A DNA stretch of 64,000 nt, from contig JAOWBW010000182.1 of assembly GCA_026119855.1 (NCBI GenBank), positions 1,585,073-1,649,072 on the forward strand, written 5' to 3'. Below the pieces are notes generated by a model. That model saw only the letters and a list, made by a program, of their open reading frames with translations. It was not told where the DNA came from and ran no database searches. This DNA is from Campanula takesimana. Lineage: Eukaryota > Streptophyta > Magnoliopsida > Asterales > Campanulaceae. The position numbers were made by a program, and so were the translations under genes. This document shows, one piece after another, positions 1 to 9,206 of the stretch (the stretch's first letter is position 1; every line of letters begins with the position of its first letter).

Positions 1-136
1 ACAAGATGCAATTTTTATTCATTCAATGAATTATTCAAGACATTACAACGGATTTATTGAGCAACAAAAGACATCAAAATATAAAATCCTAAAACAAAGT
101 GGTCTAATTGCAATCTCTTGGGGTACAAAGAAAAAT

Positions 137-577
137 CTAATCTTTCTTAGGTTTGGGAACCCATTGCTTCTTGTTATGCCTTTTAGTCTTCTTGGATGGG
201 GACGGAACATTCTTGGGACCGCCAAGACGGGAGAAAACGCTAGGACGGGACGGAGCTTCATCAACGGCTTTCCCTTTGCCCTTATCAAGCGGAGCCTTAG
301 CGGGGACAACCATGGGACGCTTCCACACATGGGAGGAATTTCCCTTACTTTTCTTCTTCTTGGGAAAATGACGGGGTCTATAGTCCCGCACATAAACCAC
401 CGGTCTCACGGGGTCAACAACATCGTCATTGGGCCTTCCCAAACGATCAAAAACGCTCGGACGCTTCTCCACCATCGAGACGGACCCCACAGCTGGAACG
501 GCGTTCACCATTGGAACGGAATTCTCACCCTCGGGGACGGAAACCTTGACTTCAAAAGAGAAAGTCATTGGGGCCAT
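137..577 (-). CDS. Retroelement-derived ORF with SVFDRLG-type motifs
   Basis: A 146-residue open frame, basic and rich in Lys, Pro and Ser. Two related motifs are visible, RPSVFDRLG near residue 40 and RPSVFSRLG near residue 112, separated by lysine-rich stretches (KKKKSK, KGKGK). Motifs of the S-V-F-x-R-L-G type recur in gag and extra-ORF regions of plant Ty3/gypsy elements, so I read this as a retroelement accessory or gag-like fragment. It lies antisense to the Tat-like LTR that begins at 2215, as expected for an antisense extra ORF of that element. No enzymatic domain is visible. Plus-strand open frames over the same span look like shadows. Function unknown. Confidence 0.4.
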   Translation of the reverse strand: MAPMTFSFEVKVSVPEGENSVPMVNAVPAVGSVSMVEKRPSVFDRLGRPNDDVVDPVRPVVYVRDYRPRHFPKKKKSKGNSSHVWKRPMVVPAKAPLDKGKGKAVDEAPSRPSVFSRLGGPKNVPSPSKKTKRHNKKQWVPKPKKD

Positions 578-1108
578 TATGACAAGAATTTTGTGGTCTA
601 GGAGGAGAAAATGTTTGCAGAAGAATGTTGTGTGACCATTCTGGTCGAAAATGGTTCGAAATTATAGCTGTTGGAACATTCTGATCAGAAAAAGAAAGGG
701 GCTGTAATTCAGCAGGCCAGAAGCGCGTGCCTCCGACCAAGGCTTCACAACGCGCGCGCCTCCCACAAGCAAGGCCCAACGCGCGCGCCTTTGACAGCAG
801 TTCAGACAGAAATAGCCCTTGTCAGTTCAGAACAGAACCCAAGCACTTCATCATATCCAACCTACAGCAAAATCAAATCCCAGCAGCAAAAAGGAGTTCA
901 AGCATCAACAACAAGCATTCTTTGGGCACACATTTGTTTGTAAAGAGTCGACACCTAAGATCGAGTCGCTAATAAAGCATAAAATGAGTAGTAAGATAAC
1001 TAGGATTGTAAATACATGTTAAATGTTATTACAAGCAAAAGTAAAGGTGTTTTAATCCCTCATCCTCTCAGCCACAACAGCTCGGGCACATCATCACCAG
1101 CACTGTGC
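578..1108. other. Non-coding retroelement internal sequence
   Basis: No convincing gene. The stretch holds a GC-rich triplet of boxes at 718-795 (listed separately) in otherwise AT-rich DNA. It lies between the two antisense ORFs of the leftmost gypsy element. Confidence 0.4.
718..795. repeat. Triplet of GCGCGCGCCTCC-type boxes, 29-bp spacing
   Basis: Three copies of a GCGCG(C/T)GCCT(CC) box. The GCCT cores start at 729, 758 and 787, exactly 29 bp apart. The same box with the same 29-bp spacing occurs in this element's 3' LTR (cores 2410, 3941 and 3970 once the inserted solo LTR is removed). A weaker pair is at 1285 and 1312. Confidence 0.75.
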
Positions 1109-1267
1109 TCACCCCCTGCTGCCGCTCTCGGTCTCCTCATCATCATCGTCATCCTCATCATCATCATCATCATCGTCATCATCATCCTCAGACTCAGATG
1201 TCTCAACCACAACATCAGGACGGGTCCTCTTGGCAGCTCTCCCTGATGAACTAGCGCCCCCCGACAT
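1109..1267 (-). CDS. Short acidic antisense ORF
   Basis: A 52-residue frame that starts MSGGASSSGR, has a basic segment (AAKRTRP), then a run of about 20 Asp/Glu residues, then a stop at 1109-1111. The DNA is a degenerate ATC/GAT microsatellite (about 1137-1190), so the acidic run may simply be translated repeat. However, the 18 kb Tat-type element to the right also carries an antisense ORF with an acidic D/E-rich tail near its 3' LTR (50355-50703). That suggests a shared layout. Could be non-coding. Confidence 0.35.
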   Translation of the reverse strand: MSGGASSSGRAAKRTRPDVVVETSESEDDDDDDDDDDEDDDDDEETESGSRG

Positions 1268-1569
1268 ACTTGTCCGAGGCGCGCGCATCCCACAACGAGG
1301 TCAGGACCCGCGCTCTTCCCATCATCAGGCAGGTTCAGAAGCAGTCTCCCATGCAAGAATCCATGCACAACATCAATGTTTCCCCATGGATTCCGAACTC
1401 CCTAAGTTCTGTCACGGGTGCCACACCCCCCTCAAGAGTCAATCTCAAACATTTCATCCCCAGCAGGAACATTTTTCTGGTCGCGGTCAACTGTGCCCGC
1501 ACCCCACAATTCAAAAAGTCAAGTGTGACTCCAAGTGGCATGAGACTTCAAGGCAAGATTTCATCATAG
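1268..1569. other. Non-coding retroelement sequence
   Basis: No supported gene. Holds the degenerate box pair GCGCGCATCC (1281) and CGCGCTCTTCC (1310). Several open frames overlap on both strands without recognisable motifs. Confidence 0.35.
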
Positions 1570-2012
1570 GATTTCACTAACGGATTCGTCTACAAAGGTT
1601 CACTAACGGCCCCTTCAAAGGTTCACTAACGGCCTCATCAACGGATTTCACTAACGGATTCGTCTCCAAAGGTTCACCAACGGCCTCTACAAAGGTTCAC
1701 TAACAGCCTCTTCCAAGGTTCACTAACGGCCTCATCAACGGATTTCACTAATGGATTCGTCTCCAAAGGTTCACCAATGGCCTCTACAAAGGTTCACTAA
1801 CGGCCTCTTCCAAGGTTCACTAACGGCCTCATCAACGGATTTCACTAACGGATTCGTCCTCAAAGGTTCACTAACGGCCTCTTCAAAGGTTCACTAACGG
1901 CCTCTCCAAAGGTTCACCAACGGCCTCATTCAAGGGTTCACTAACGGCCTCATCAACGGATTTCACTAACGGATTCGTCTTCAAAGGTTCACTAACGGCC
2001 TCATTCAACATA
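1570..2012. repeat. Minisatellite with nested ~22-25 bp and ~97 bp periods
   Basis: The short unit is close to GGTTCACTAACGGCCTC plus a few bases. A distinct unit beginning ATTTCACTAACGGATTCGTC recurs at about 1570, 1645, 1742, 1839 and 1958, giving higher-order steps of 75, 97, 97 and 119 bp that differ by one short unit. The array lies just upstream of the 3' LTR starting at 2215. Tandem arrays in the 3' untranslated region are known for Tat-lineage Ty3/gypsy elements and can seed satellite DNA. Confidence 0.85.
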
Positions 2013-2426
2013 TTCAGCCGGCGGATTCACCTAACGGATCATGCCACCCCCTCTATCAACAAAAGCCGCTCACACAGGGAGCACACCACTATCTCTCACA
2101 ATTTCAAATTCCTGCTTTCATCGAGTCTTTGCTTTTTCTTGGTGATGTCCTCGGCGGGTGTTTTTAACTTTCGTCGACGCGTTTTGCTTTGCAATCCACG
2201 TCGTCGAGGGGCTCTGTAGACACCCCGCCTTGGACCGCTCACCCCGATTGCACATTTGATATTGTGTTTTCCCCATTTTAAGTGTTTCTCGTTAGTTTCT
2301 GTCACTTCCGTTATATTCCTGACTGACTTCGTTAAGTCCAGGGACTAAACTGAATGACAGGGCTGACTTTCTAGTCCATTCTGTCAAAATTGCCTTCTCT
2401 GAGTCGCGCGCCTCCGACAGGAGGAT

Positions 2427-3923
2427 TGATGAGACGGAATTTACACCGTTAATTCCTAGGTTTCTACGAGCTTAAAATAATAATTTTCATGTATTTAGTT
2501 AGATTTTATGTAATTTTGGGCAATTATGTATTTTTGGGGTTTAATTGTAATTTGGGGATTATTTTAGTATTTTAATATTTTTACCCAAATTAGATATTTT
2601 ATTATTCAAAAGAAACTCCAAAATGGAATTTAAATGTAAATGCCCAAGATTAATGGAGAGAGATAGATGGACTGAAGAATTTCACCCAGTCCTTGTGCCA
2701 CAAGTGCTCAATTCTTGTGCCACAAGGGCTGGCGAAAAGAAAGGTGGGAAGAAGGAACAAGGCCAAGGCACAAGCAAGACCAACTCCAGCGAAATCCATG
2801 TAGCGGCCCAAACCAGATCAGTCCAGCAAGCCGGCCCAGATCTGGTGGCCCAACACGCAAGGAAGGGGAAGAAGCGCACATAGCAGGCGCGCTTTCGGTG
2901 AATCTGGCTTGGAGAAAACGCAGGTACCAGGCGCGTTTTCGGCGGTTGCTAACGCGTGGGACGAGGAGCCTGGCGCGTGAACGGCGTTGACTGAGCGTGG
3001 ATCGCGCGTGTGGGCGCGTGAGATCGTGAAACATGGCAGATTTTCATCTATTTTTCATGATTTTTTATTTTATTTTATTTCTTTTAATTCCTTATTAATT
3101 TAGGACTTTGTTTTAGGTATAAAAACTAGTTTTCTTTATTGTTTTTGATTCTACAACTTTTAGACAATAATTTTAGATCTAGGTTTTTACTTTCTTCCAT
3201 GGAGAAAACTCAACTTTGGGTTTGAATCTTGAACCATCTTTATATCAATTTGAGGTAATTTTCTTTCACGATTTGATTTCTATTCATAATTTTACTTGTT
3301 CTTAATTCTAGATCTGTTGCTAGGGTTATAAACCTGATCAATTTATTTATCTTTGTGATTGGATCTTTGCTAGAATTCTCAGTTCTGTGCCAGAATTAGG
3401 GTTTTCACCGTAGCAATTTCATGATTTATGCATGTGCCATAGTAAATTGTGATTAGGGTAAAATTAAGCAATTATCTATATGAAATAATTGTAGAAAGTG
3501 TTCTTGATTTATGTTTCTTAAATCGTTCATCAATTAATTTTGCGATCTATACTGTGCCAGTTAGATTAATTTTTAATTAGGGTTTCTAGTGAGTGTGCCA
3601 CTGTTAGTAACTATTCTGAAAGAAGAAACAGAGATTGAAATAAATCTCGGATCAAGTGAATAGGGTCAAAAGTGAATTGATGTACCGATGATAATTGATT
3701 AAAAAGATGGTGACGGAAACAAATCTGAAGTATTCTTTAATAATTGTTTTTGTCCAATTTAATTATTGTTTTAGGATTTAATAATTAATCTTTACCCCCA
3801 ATCTGGTTAAGTAACTGTTCGTAAACAAATAACCGTTCCTGTGGATTCGATCCCTGACTTATCATAACTGCATTATTATTACCTAAGTTAGGTAAATTTG
3901 TAGGTGTGCGATTTAGCCTATCA
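2427..3923 (+). mobile_element. Solo LTR with exact target duplication AGGAT
   Basis: The 1497-bp segment starts TG and ends CA. It is flanked by the 5-bp direct repeat AGGAT (2422-2426 and 3924-3928). No internal retroelement domain is present, so this is a solo LTR left by LTR-LTR recombination. A TATA box (GGTATAAAAACT) lies near 3117. A phrase near 3838 (TGTGGATTCGATCCC) resembles the U5 end of Athila/Tat-type LTRs. CpG-rich boxes GGCGCG or AACGCG lie at 2886, 2930, 2951, 2972 and 3013, all upstream of the TATA box. Confidence 0.85.
2885..3020. repeat. CG-box cluster upstream of the solo-LTR TATA box
   Basis: GGCGCG occurs at 2886, 2930, 2972 and 3013, with AACGCG at 2951 and ATCGCGCG at 3001. 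Three consecutive boxes (2930, 2951, 2972) are 21 bp apart. The surrounding LTR is AT-rich. The cluster ends about 100 bp before the TATA box. Confidence 0.6.
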
Positions 3924-4299
3924 AGGATCCAGGCGCGCGCGCCTCCCGCCCCCAAAGCAGGAAGCGCGCGCCTCTGGGCGTCAGTTACAGATTTCTGGCC
4001 AGGATTCTCTCCCTTGCTCAATTTACAAGATTTTGCCCGGGAAAGATTTCTTGGTGACTGAGTTTTGGCACCAAAAACATCTCTCTTTCACCTATAAAAA
4101 CCTCCCTTTACCTCCATTTTTAAGGACGAAGACCTTGTACCGGGAAAACCTTGACCTTGGACTTTTGGCTCTCAATCTCATATTGCAACAAACCAAATTT
4201 TCTACTTTCAAAGCATTTTCCAAAGGATTTCTCCAAGTAATTCAACAAGAAGTGTTTGAAGTCTCTTGAAGTCTAGGTAAAGCTATTTTTTTCCCCTTC

Positions 4300-4663
4300 T
4301 CAACTTCATCTCTTTTCTCTTTCTTTTTGTATTAATCAAAGTGCAATCACCCAAATCATTTTGGGACATGACTCTAATGATCACCTCATCTCATTGAGGC
4401 CGGTTAAAGAGTTATCTCCTACATTCCAACTTTAGTTGGGCAAGATGGGTGTTTCGGTACTTCCCATCTCGTAATCTAACCCCCGAACCTCAAAACAAGG
4501 AATCTCTGTTTTCGTAATCAAACTTAGGCTATTATCAATAGGTTTTTCTTATGTTCCTCAAAACATAGGTGGCGACTCTAAAAACAAGTTAGACATCCTA
4601 GGATCCTTCCACCGCTCGAGCCAAGTTGTGGGCTTTCCCGGGGTATCTACACCAGGCGCCGGC
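4300..4663 (-). mobile_element. Tat-type LTR segment (type E), minus orientation
   Basis: Read on the minus strand, it begins TGTAGATACCCCGGG at 4663 and continues through a conserved GAGTCGCCACCTATG block. Diverged copies are at 56545-56777 (minus) and 59286-59684 (plus). A purine-rich tract on the minus strand (about 4680-4700) just precedes the LTR start and could be its polypurine tract, which would make this a 3' LTR. The left end is not resolved and it grades into the other LTR. Confidence 0.5.
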
Positions 4664-4710
4664 TGTTAAGGTACTCTTCCTTTCTCTCTCTTTTTCCTCT
4701 AATTCTTTGC

Positions 4711-6401
4711 TTGAATATGGGAAGAAAGAAGTGGGTAATTTCGTCAACCAAGAGTACTGGCACTCTTAAAAATGTGCAACCTCAAGTTCTTGCTGACGAA
4801 TCGAGTGATTTGGAATCCGAAGGTTTGATTTCCAAACCTGACGAAGAAATCTGTGTTTTTAACGATGAATTAATTGACTCTGTGAAGAAGTGTTTTCCAA
4901 ATAGTGTCAAAATTTATGCTTTTGATGTTCATACTAAGGCTGATTTTGTTTCCAAACACTGGATTTGCTTTTATGAGTATCCTTTTACCCTAGGGTTTAC
5001 TTTCCCATTTCCTCCTTTGATAAACGACTTCTTGAAAGAAACCAGTCTTGCTGTTATCCAACTAATGCCTATGATTTGGAGGATTTTCGCTGTCGTTTTG
5101 AGAGTGGATCAAGAACATGGGCTAAATATAGGGTTAGCGGAGCTCGCTTCCGTGTATGAGCTCCAATCTTTTGGCTCCAAACGATATCTTTTCAAAACAA
5201 AATCAGGTGTAAAAAGCCTTTTTTCAAAGATCTCCGTGAATGATAGGGGTTGGAAACATAGGTATTTCTTTGTGAAGAAAGAGTCTCTTGGAGATGATGA
5301 CAGGTTGCCCACAAAGTGGAAAAGAGAAGGTATTTGCTTTTTCACCATCCTGAATCTCCTTGTTGTTCCTGACTTTTCCTTGAAATGGTCCCTTCAATTT
5401 TTTTTGCAGAAATAAAGTGGGGAGAGATTTTTCCTCATTCGCCTGATTCAACCAGGAAGATAGAGGACTTGCTTAAACTTTCTGAGCTGGAAAGATCTTT
5501 CCAATCTTCAGGGATTGGCTCTTTAAGTTTTCATTCCCAAGAGCTTATTTCCGTAAGCAAGGCGTCTTCTTCGGTCAAGATGTCAACAGGTTAAGTTTTC
5601 ACCGACTGTCTTCTTCTTGATCAGATTATAGACTTTATTAATTTTGAATTCTTTCATTTGCCAGTTTCGAAGCCTGTCGTCTCTAGATCTGACTTTAACG
5701 TGGAAGAATTTGATCAAATGATGGGGAACATCCCTGTGAAAGTTGAGGGTAGGCCCCCTGTTGGACCCAAGAAAGATGAAGCCCAATCCATTGGGTCAAG
5801 ACTCAAGAAGAGGAAGACTGAAGTTCAAAAAGTTGTAGATGTTGAAGCTTTTGATGGTCTAGATGTTGCTGAAGTGAAGAAGAAGTTCATGATGATGACT
5901 TCTGGGGTAAGATGTTTTGATTTTTGTAAATTCTAAAATGCCTTTTAATTCTAAGCGTTTGAAGGAATTCTTTCAGGCTTTTGGGCGCATGGAGTCCATG
6001 ATTGAGATGGCTGAGGATAAGCTTAAGATTGCAAGGGTGGAGTTCTCTCGCAAGAAGGAGATGGAGAAAAAGCATACATCCCTTTCAAAGGAGATTTCTG
6101 AGTTAATGGAACAACAGAGCAAGAGGGAGGATGAGCACTTATAGGAGATGGAACAAGTTAAAGCCGCCTTGAAGAAGTCTGCTGCTAGGAGCATGATGCA
6201 ACTTCAAATCAGGATGGTGGAGGAATACCAAATTGGACAACATGTCACCTGGGATCTAGATCGCCTCAGATCTGGACTTCAGAAGTTATCTGGTGAAGTT
6301 ATGGATGAAGGATAAGTGTCGTCGGGTGCTAAGGATGGTGCTAAACAGGAAGGAGATGTAGGTGCTGAGAAAGATATTAGCCCTGTGGAGGAGGCTAAAT
6401 A
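4711..6401 (+). pseudogene. Four-exon retroelement-associated protein, PF04195-like, with stops
   Basis: The ORF starts MNMGRKKW. Four exons join in frame with canonical GT/AG borders: 4711-5329, 5410-5589, 5665-5906 and 5977 onward. Exon 1 has the pattern of the 'putative gypsy type transposon' domain (PF04195): a WICFYEYPF start, FPFPPLINDFLKE, then GWKHRYFFVKKE. Exons 3-4 are charged with coiled-coil heptads. An in-frame TAG at 6142-6144 (probably a former CAG) and a TAA at 6313-6315 interrupt exon 4, after which the frame stays open to 6401. Such genes are known as extra ORFs, usually antisense, near the 3' end of Tat-lineage retrotransposons. Here it is antisense to the minus-strand pol at 9.2-13.4 kb and abuts an LTR start at 4663. 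Which element owns it is unresolved. Confidence 0.7.
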
Positions 6402-7140
6402 ACAATGTATTTTTCTTGAACAATGTTTTGATCGGGCTGCGACCCGGGTTGGTTTGTAACAAAACAATTTGGTTTTTTATGGGTTTGTAATGGTCCATAA
6501 GGGCCAAAAATAATTTACTTTTCTGATGTGTGGGGTTGGTTCCACACTTCTAGGTAGTTTTTCTCAAAAATCTTTTGGGGATAAACTTTTTGTTTTAAGT
6601 ATGCTGATGGTTTCTTCAAAATCAGTATGGTTATGTAAAAATGGTTTGGGTTTTTGAAAATACATCACGTGCTTGCGTAGGATGTCTAAATCCTTTGCCC
6701 CACCTTGTGTGAATGCTATTGTCTTTTAGATAACATGAAAATGTTAAAACCAACTGATCAAAGCTTAGATCGAAGATTGATTAAGTGGGAATGGGGGGTG
6801 CGTATATATATACATACGTGCCCATTCCACACCTTAACCAACATTGAAATCATGCGCTCCAGACGAAGGTGTTCAAACCTTAAAAGAGACGAAAGAAAGT
6901 TATTTCTTTAAACCTTTGAAGGGATTGAATCCTTATTCTTAAGATGAGATGGCCAATCTCAAAACTTGGTTCTTCCATAAACTTTTGGTTTGATGCACTC
7001 TAAAATTCATACTCATCTCTAAGACTTGCAAAACAATTGGAGGTTAATAGCCAATGACATCTTTAAGTGATATCATTTCTATAAAGTAACGTTCAAAGAA
7101 CAAATTTAAACAAAAATGGGATCATACCTCAAGATGTCAG
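6402..7140. other. Unassigned non-coding sequence, probably element A 3' region
   Basis: No supported gene. AT-rich with a short (AT)n tract near 6800. By comparison with element B, the 3' untranslated region of element A should lie here, but no matching 3' LTR (TGTTATGGG-type) was found. Confidence 0.35.
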
Positions 7141-7382
7141 CATCTTCTTGGGCGTCATCATCCTGATGGTTTCTCAAAATTGTCCCGAGTACTAAGTTTT
7201 CTTGCAAGACAGAAAACATGTTAGAGATAGGTGTTAGCTTAGCTAACACCCCTCCGATGCTTAAGTTAGTAATGGTTTAAACATAAAATCAAATTTAAGA
7301 TAACATAAAGTAAAGCGTATAAATTCGTACCTTATATCCTTGAAAGAAACAAGTAATTTAAAACTTACATAAAGTAGGCCTT

Positions 7383-7453
7383 AAGATGAATTGCATTCCA
7401 ACTCCTAAGAATCCTTATGCCTTCTGGAGTAGAGAGCCAATATGAACCTTTCC
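7383..7453 (-). pseudogene. C-terminal tip of element A pol
   Basis: On the minus strand this short piece reads as the typical end of a plant gypsy polyprotein (WLSTPEG, then RSWNAIHLKAYF, then stop). It continues the integrase frame that is interrupted at 9207 by the nested LTR element. TTTCC occurs on both sides of that insertion. Confidence 0.6.
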
Positions 7454-7799
7454 TGATGCAGTATGATGAGAGTTTTATTTTAATTACTTGTTATGTTATT
7501 ATTATTTTCGGAATTAAATGTAGTAGGATGATTATAAGAGGTTTTAGAGTATATTTAGCCTTGATTTAGTAGTTTTAGACTTCTATTAAGTTACCTTATA
7601 GGTTAGGCTTTATTTTAGGATATTATTTCTTGTTTTCCAAGTTTTATGAGTGCTATAAAATAGCCTCAAAATTGTAATCCGAAAATTAGGTTTTGATTAA
7701 TAAAAGTTAGATTTGCCGTTGTGCAATTATTAGGGTTTCAATCCCGTCTTGTTTCAATTTCGTTCGGTCTTAATCTCGTAACCTTTTGTTTTGCTATCA
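7454..7799 (+). repeat. 5' LTR of the gag-only element
   Basis: 346 bp, TG...CA. Includes a TATA-like TGCTATAAAATAG near 7648. Nearly identical to 8861-9206. Confidence 0.9.
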
Positions 7800-7801
7800 T
7801 T

Positions 7802-7813
7802 TGGTATCAGGAG
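7802..7813 (+). promoter_or_regulatory. Primer binding site (tRNA-Met-like)
   Basis: TGGTATCAGGAG lies three bases after the 5' LTR and matches the usual plant TGGTATCAGAGC site except near its end. Confidence 0.75.
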
Positions 7814-7825
7814 TTCCTAGTGATA

Positions 7826-8443
7826 ATGGCCAAACGAGGACGAGGAAGTGGTGGTCGTGGTAATCGTGGTAGGGGCTGCAGATCAGAACCCCAAGGAGAC
7901 GAAATCCATCGACATCATTACCTAAGTGAAATAGAGAAAGACGAATTGCGAAGACAGATTCAAGATCTCCAACTCCGCTTTCTGCGTTTTGAGATTCAAG
8001 AACTCCAACGTCGCCTTGAACGTGTGGAGGGTCCACGAGTCCAACGACATCTAGCGTGTTTGGAGGTTCCCACCAATGTGGGCTCGGAGTCAGATCTGTG
8101 GTCTGATGATGATGAGGCTATCTATCCTTTCGATCGGGATCAAGAACTTGAGTGCAAGAGAGAGGCCGATCCTCTTACTCCTGACGAGTTTTGTGACCGA
8201 TTGATTCATGTTCCCGTGGATTGCTTTGTTGATTCGACGGGTTCCGACGTTGTCATTGATTGGTCAAAACCACTAATATTTGATGAAGATAATGGTGAAG
8301 AAGATTTCTGGGTTTTGACCCAGCCATACTTGCTCGACCGAGCGCACTTGAAGACTCGCCAGAGCAAGGAACACCAGAAACCATTGAGAGGCAGAGCACC
8401 AGCCCCAGCACCTACTCGGCGCAGCAAGCACGGCCGTGCCTAA
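7826..8443 (+). CDS. gag-like protein of the non-autonomous LTR element
   Basis: A 205-residue frame starting MAKRGRGSGGRG, 26 bp after the LTR end. I chose this ATG because the upstream part of the open frame lies in the LTR. Residues 1-20 are Gly/Arg-rich (RGRGSGGRGNRGRG). Residues 35-75 form a coiled coil (EIEKDELRRQIQDLQLRF...ELQRRLERVE). The rest is acidic. This resembles the N-terminal part of plant Ty3/gypsy gag and lacks a capsid core and CCHC finger. It probably packages or tags its own RNA for trans mobilisation. The frame is fully open, fitting the youth of the element. Confidence 0.75.
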   Translation: MAKRGRGSGGRGNRGRGCRSEPQGDEIHRHHYLSEIEKDELRRQIQDLQLRFLRFEIQELQRRLERVEGPRVQRHLACLEVPTNVGSESDLWSDDDEAIYPFDRDQELECKREADPLTPDEFCDRLIHVPVDCFVDSTGSDVVIDWSKPLIFDEDNGEEDFWVLTQPYLLDRAHLKTRQSKEHQKPLRGRAPAPAPTRRSKHGRA

Positions 8444-8545
8444 TTCCAGTACACGACTGTGCGATTAAAGGCAGTTGTGGAAGTCCATGGCGCACTGATC
8501 TGCACGACCGTGCCAGATTACCATACACGACCGTGCTCGGGGACC
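8425..8545. repeat. CG-box pairs (CGGCCG/CGACCG), spacing 23-51-23
   Basis: Boxes CGGCCG (8431), CGACTG (8454), CGACCG (8505) and CGACCG (8528), most within a CACG(A/G)CCGTGC context, spaced 23, 51 and 23 bp. This nearly equals the 22-51-22 layout in the copia LTR at 60524-60624, although the elements are unrelated. Confidence 0.8.
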
Positions 8546-8860
8546 CTCAGCCGAACCTGGGCACAGTTTGTGATTTTCTGGGTTCATCTATTTTGGTTTC
8601 GAATGAAGAAGGTATTTTTGGTTTTTATTGTTATGAAGACCCGTTTGATATTCTTGATTGCAATTTTTCGTCACTGTGGCACATCAAGAAATTGCTCATG
8701 GAAAATATTTGTCAATATTATTGGACGGATTGGATGGATGTCATGAAGCGTGGTACAACTAAATTTAAAGTTCGTCGAAGATTGAAGAAAAAAATTCACG
8801 ATGTGTTTCCAAAAAGCAACGACTCAAATTCGAGGTCGATTTTTTCTAAGAAGAGGAGAA
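8546..8860 (+). other. 3' untranslated interior of the gag-only element
   Basis: An open frame (from 8533) runs through here into the LTR but has no recognisable domain. It ends with the purine tract before the 3' LTR. Confidence 0.4.
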
Positions 8861-9206
8861 TGATGCAGTATGATGAGAGTTTTATTTTAATTACTTGTTA
8901 TGTTATTATTATTTTCGGAATTAAATGTAGTAGGATGATTATAAGAGGTTTTAGAGTATATTTAGCCTTGATTTAGTAGTTTTAGACTTCTATTAAGTTA
9001 CCTTATAGGTTAGGCTTTATTTTAGGATATTATTTCTTGTTTTCCAATTTTTATGAGTGCTATAAAATAGCCTCAAAATTGTAATCCGAAAATTAGGTTT
9101 TGATTAATAAAAGTTAGATTTGCCGTTGTGCAATTATTAGGGTTTCAATCCCGTCTTGTTTCAATTCCGTTCGGTCTTAATCTCGTAACCTTTTGTTTTG
9201 CTATCA
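8861..9206 (+). repeat. 3' LTR of the gag-only element
   Basis: 346 bp, preceded by a polypurine tract and followed by TTTCC. Differs from 7454-7799 at about two bases. Confidence 0.9.

Larger units (their letters stand above)
2215..4290 (+). mobile_element. Tat-like Ty3/gypsy 3' LTR, split by a solo LTR (right edge approximate)
   Basis: The LTR begins TGTAGACACCCC at 2215, directly after a purine tract (GAGGGGCT). Plant Tat LTRs often start this way. The left part runs to 2426 and resumes at 3929 after the inserted solo LTR and its target repeat. It contains the CG-box triplet (cores 2410, 3941, 3970) and a TATA box (CCTATAAAAACC) near 4092. The right end is not fixed because the following sequence merges into another LTR type before 4663. 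Confidence 0.6.
7454..9206 (+). mobile_element. Young gag-only LTR retrotransposon (TR-GAG-like)
   Basis: The two 346-bp LTRs (7454-7799, 8861-9206) begin TGATGCAG and end CTATCA. The element is flanked by the exact duplication TTTCC (7449-7453, 9207-9211). By eye the LTRs differ at two positions, so insertion was recent. A PBS resembling the initiator tRNA-Met site (TGGTATCAGGAG) follows the left LTR, and a purine tract (AAGAAGAGGAGAA) precedes the right LTR. The interior holds one gag-like ORF and no protease, RT or integrase, so it must move with enzymes from another element. It sits inside element A's pol. Confidence 0.92.

Noticed and set aside
26..601. 191-residue plus-strand open frame
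   Set aside because: Overlaps the minus-strand frame with SVFDRLG motifs and shows no domain; treated as its shadow.
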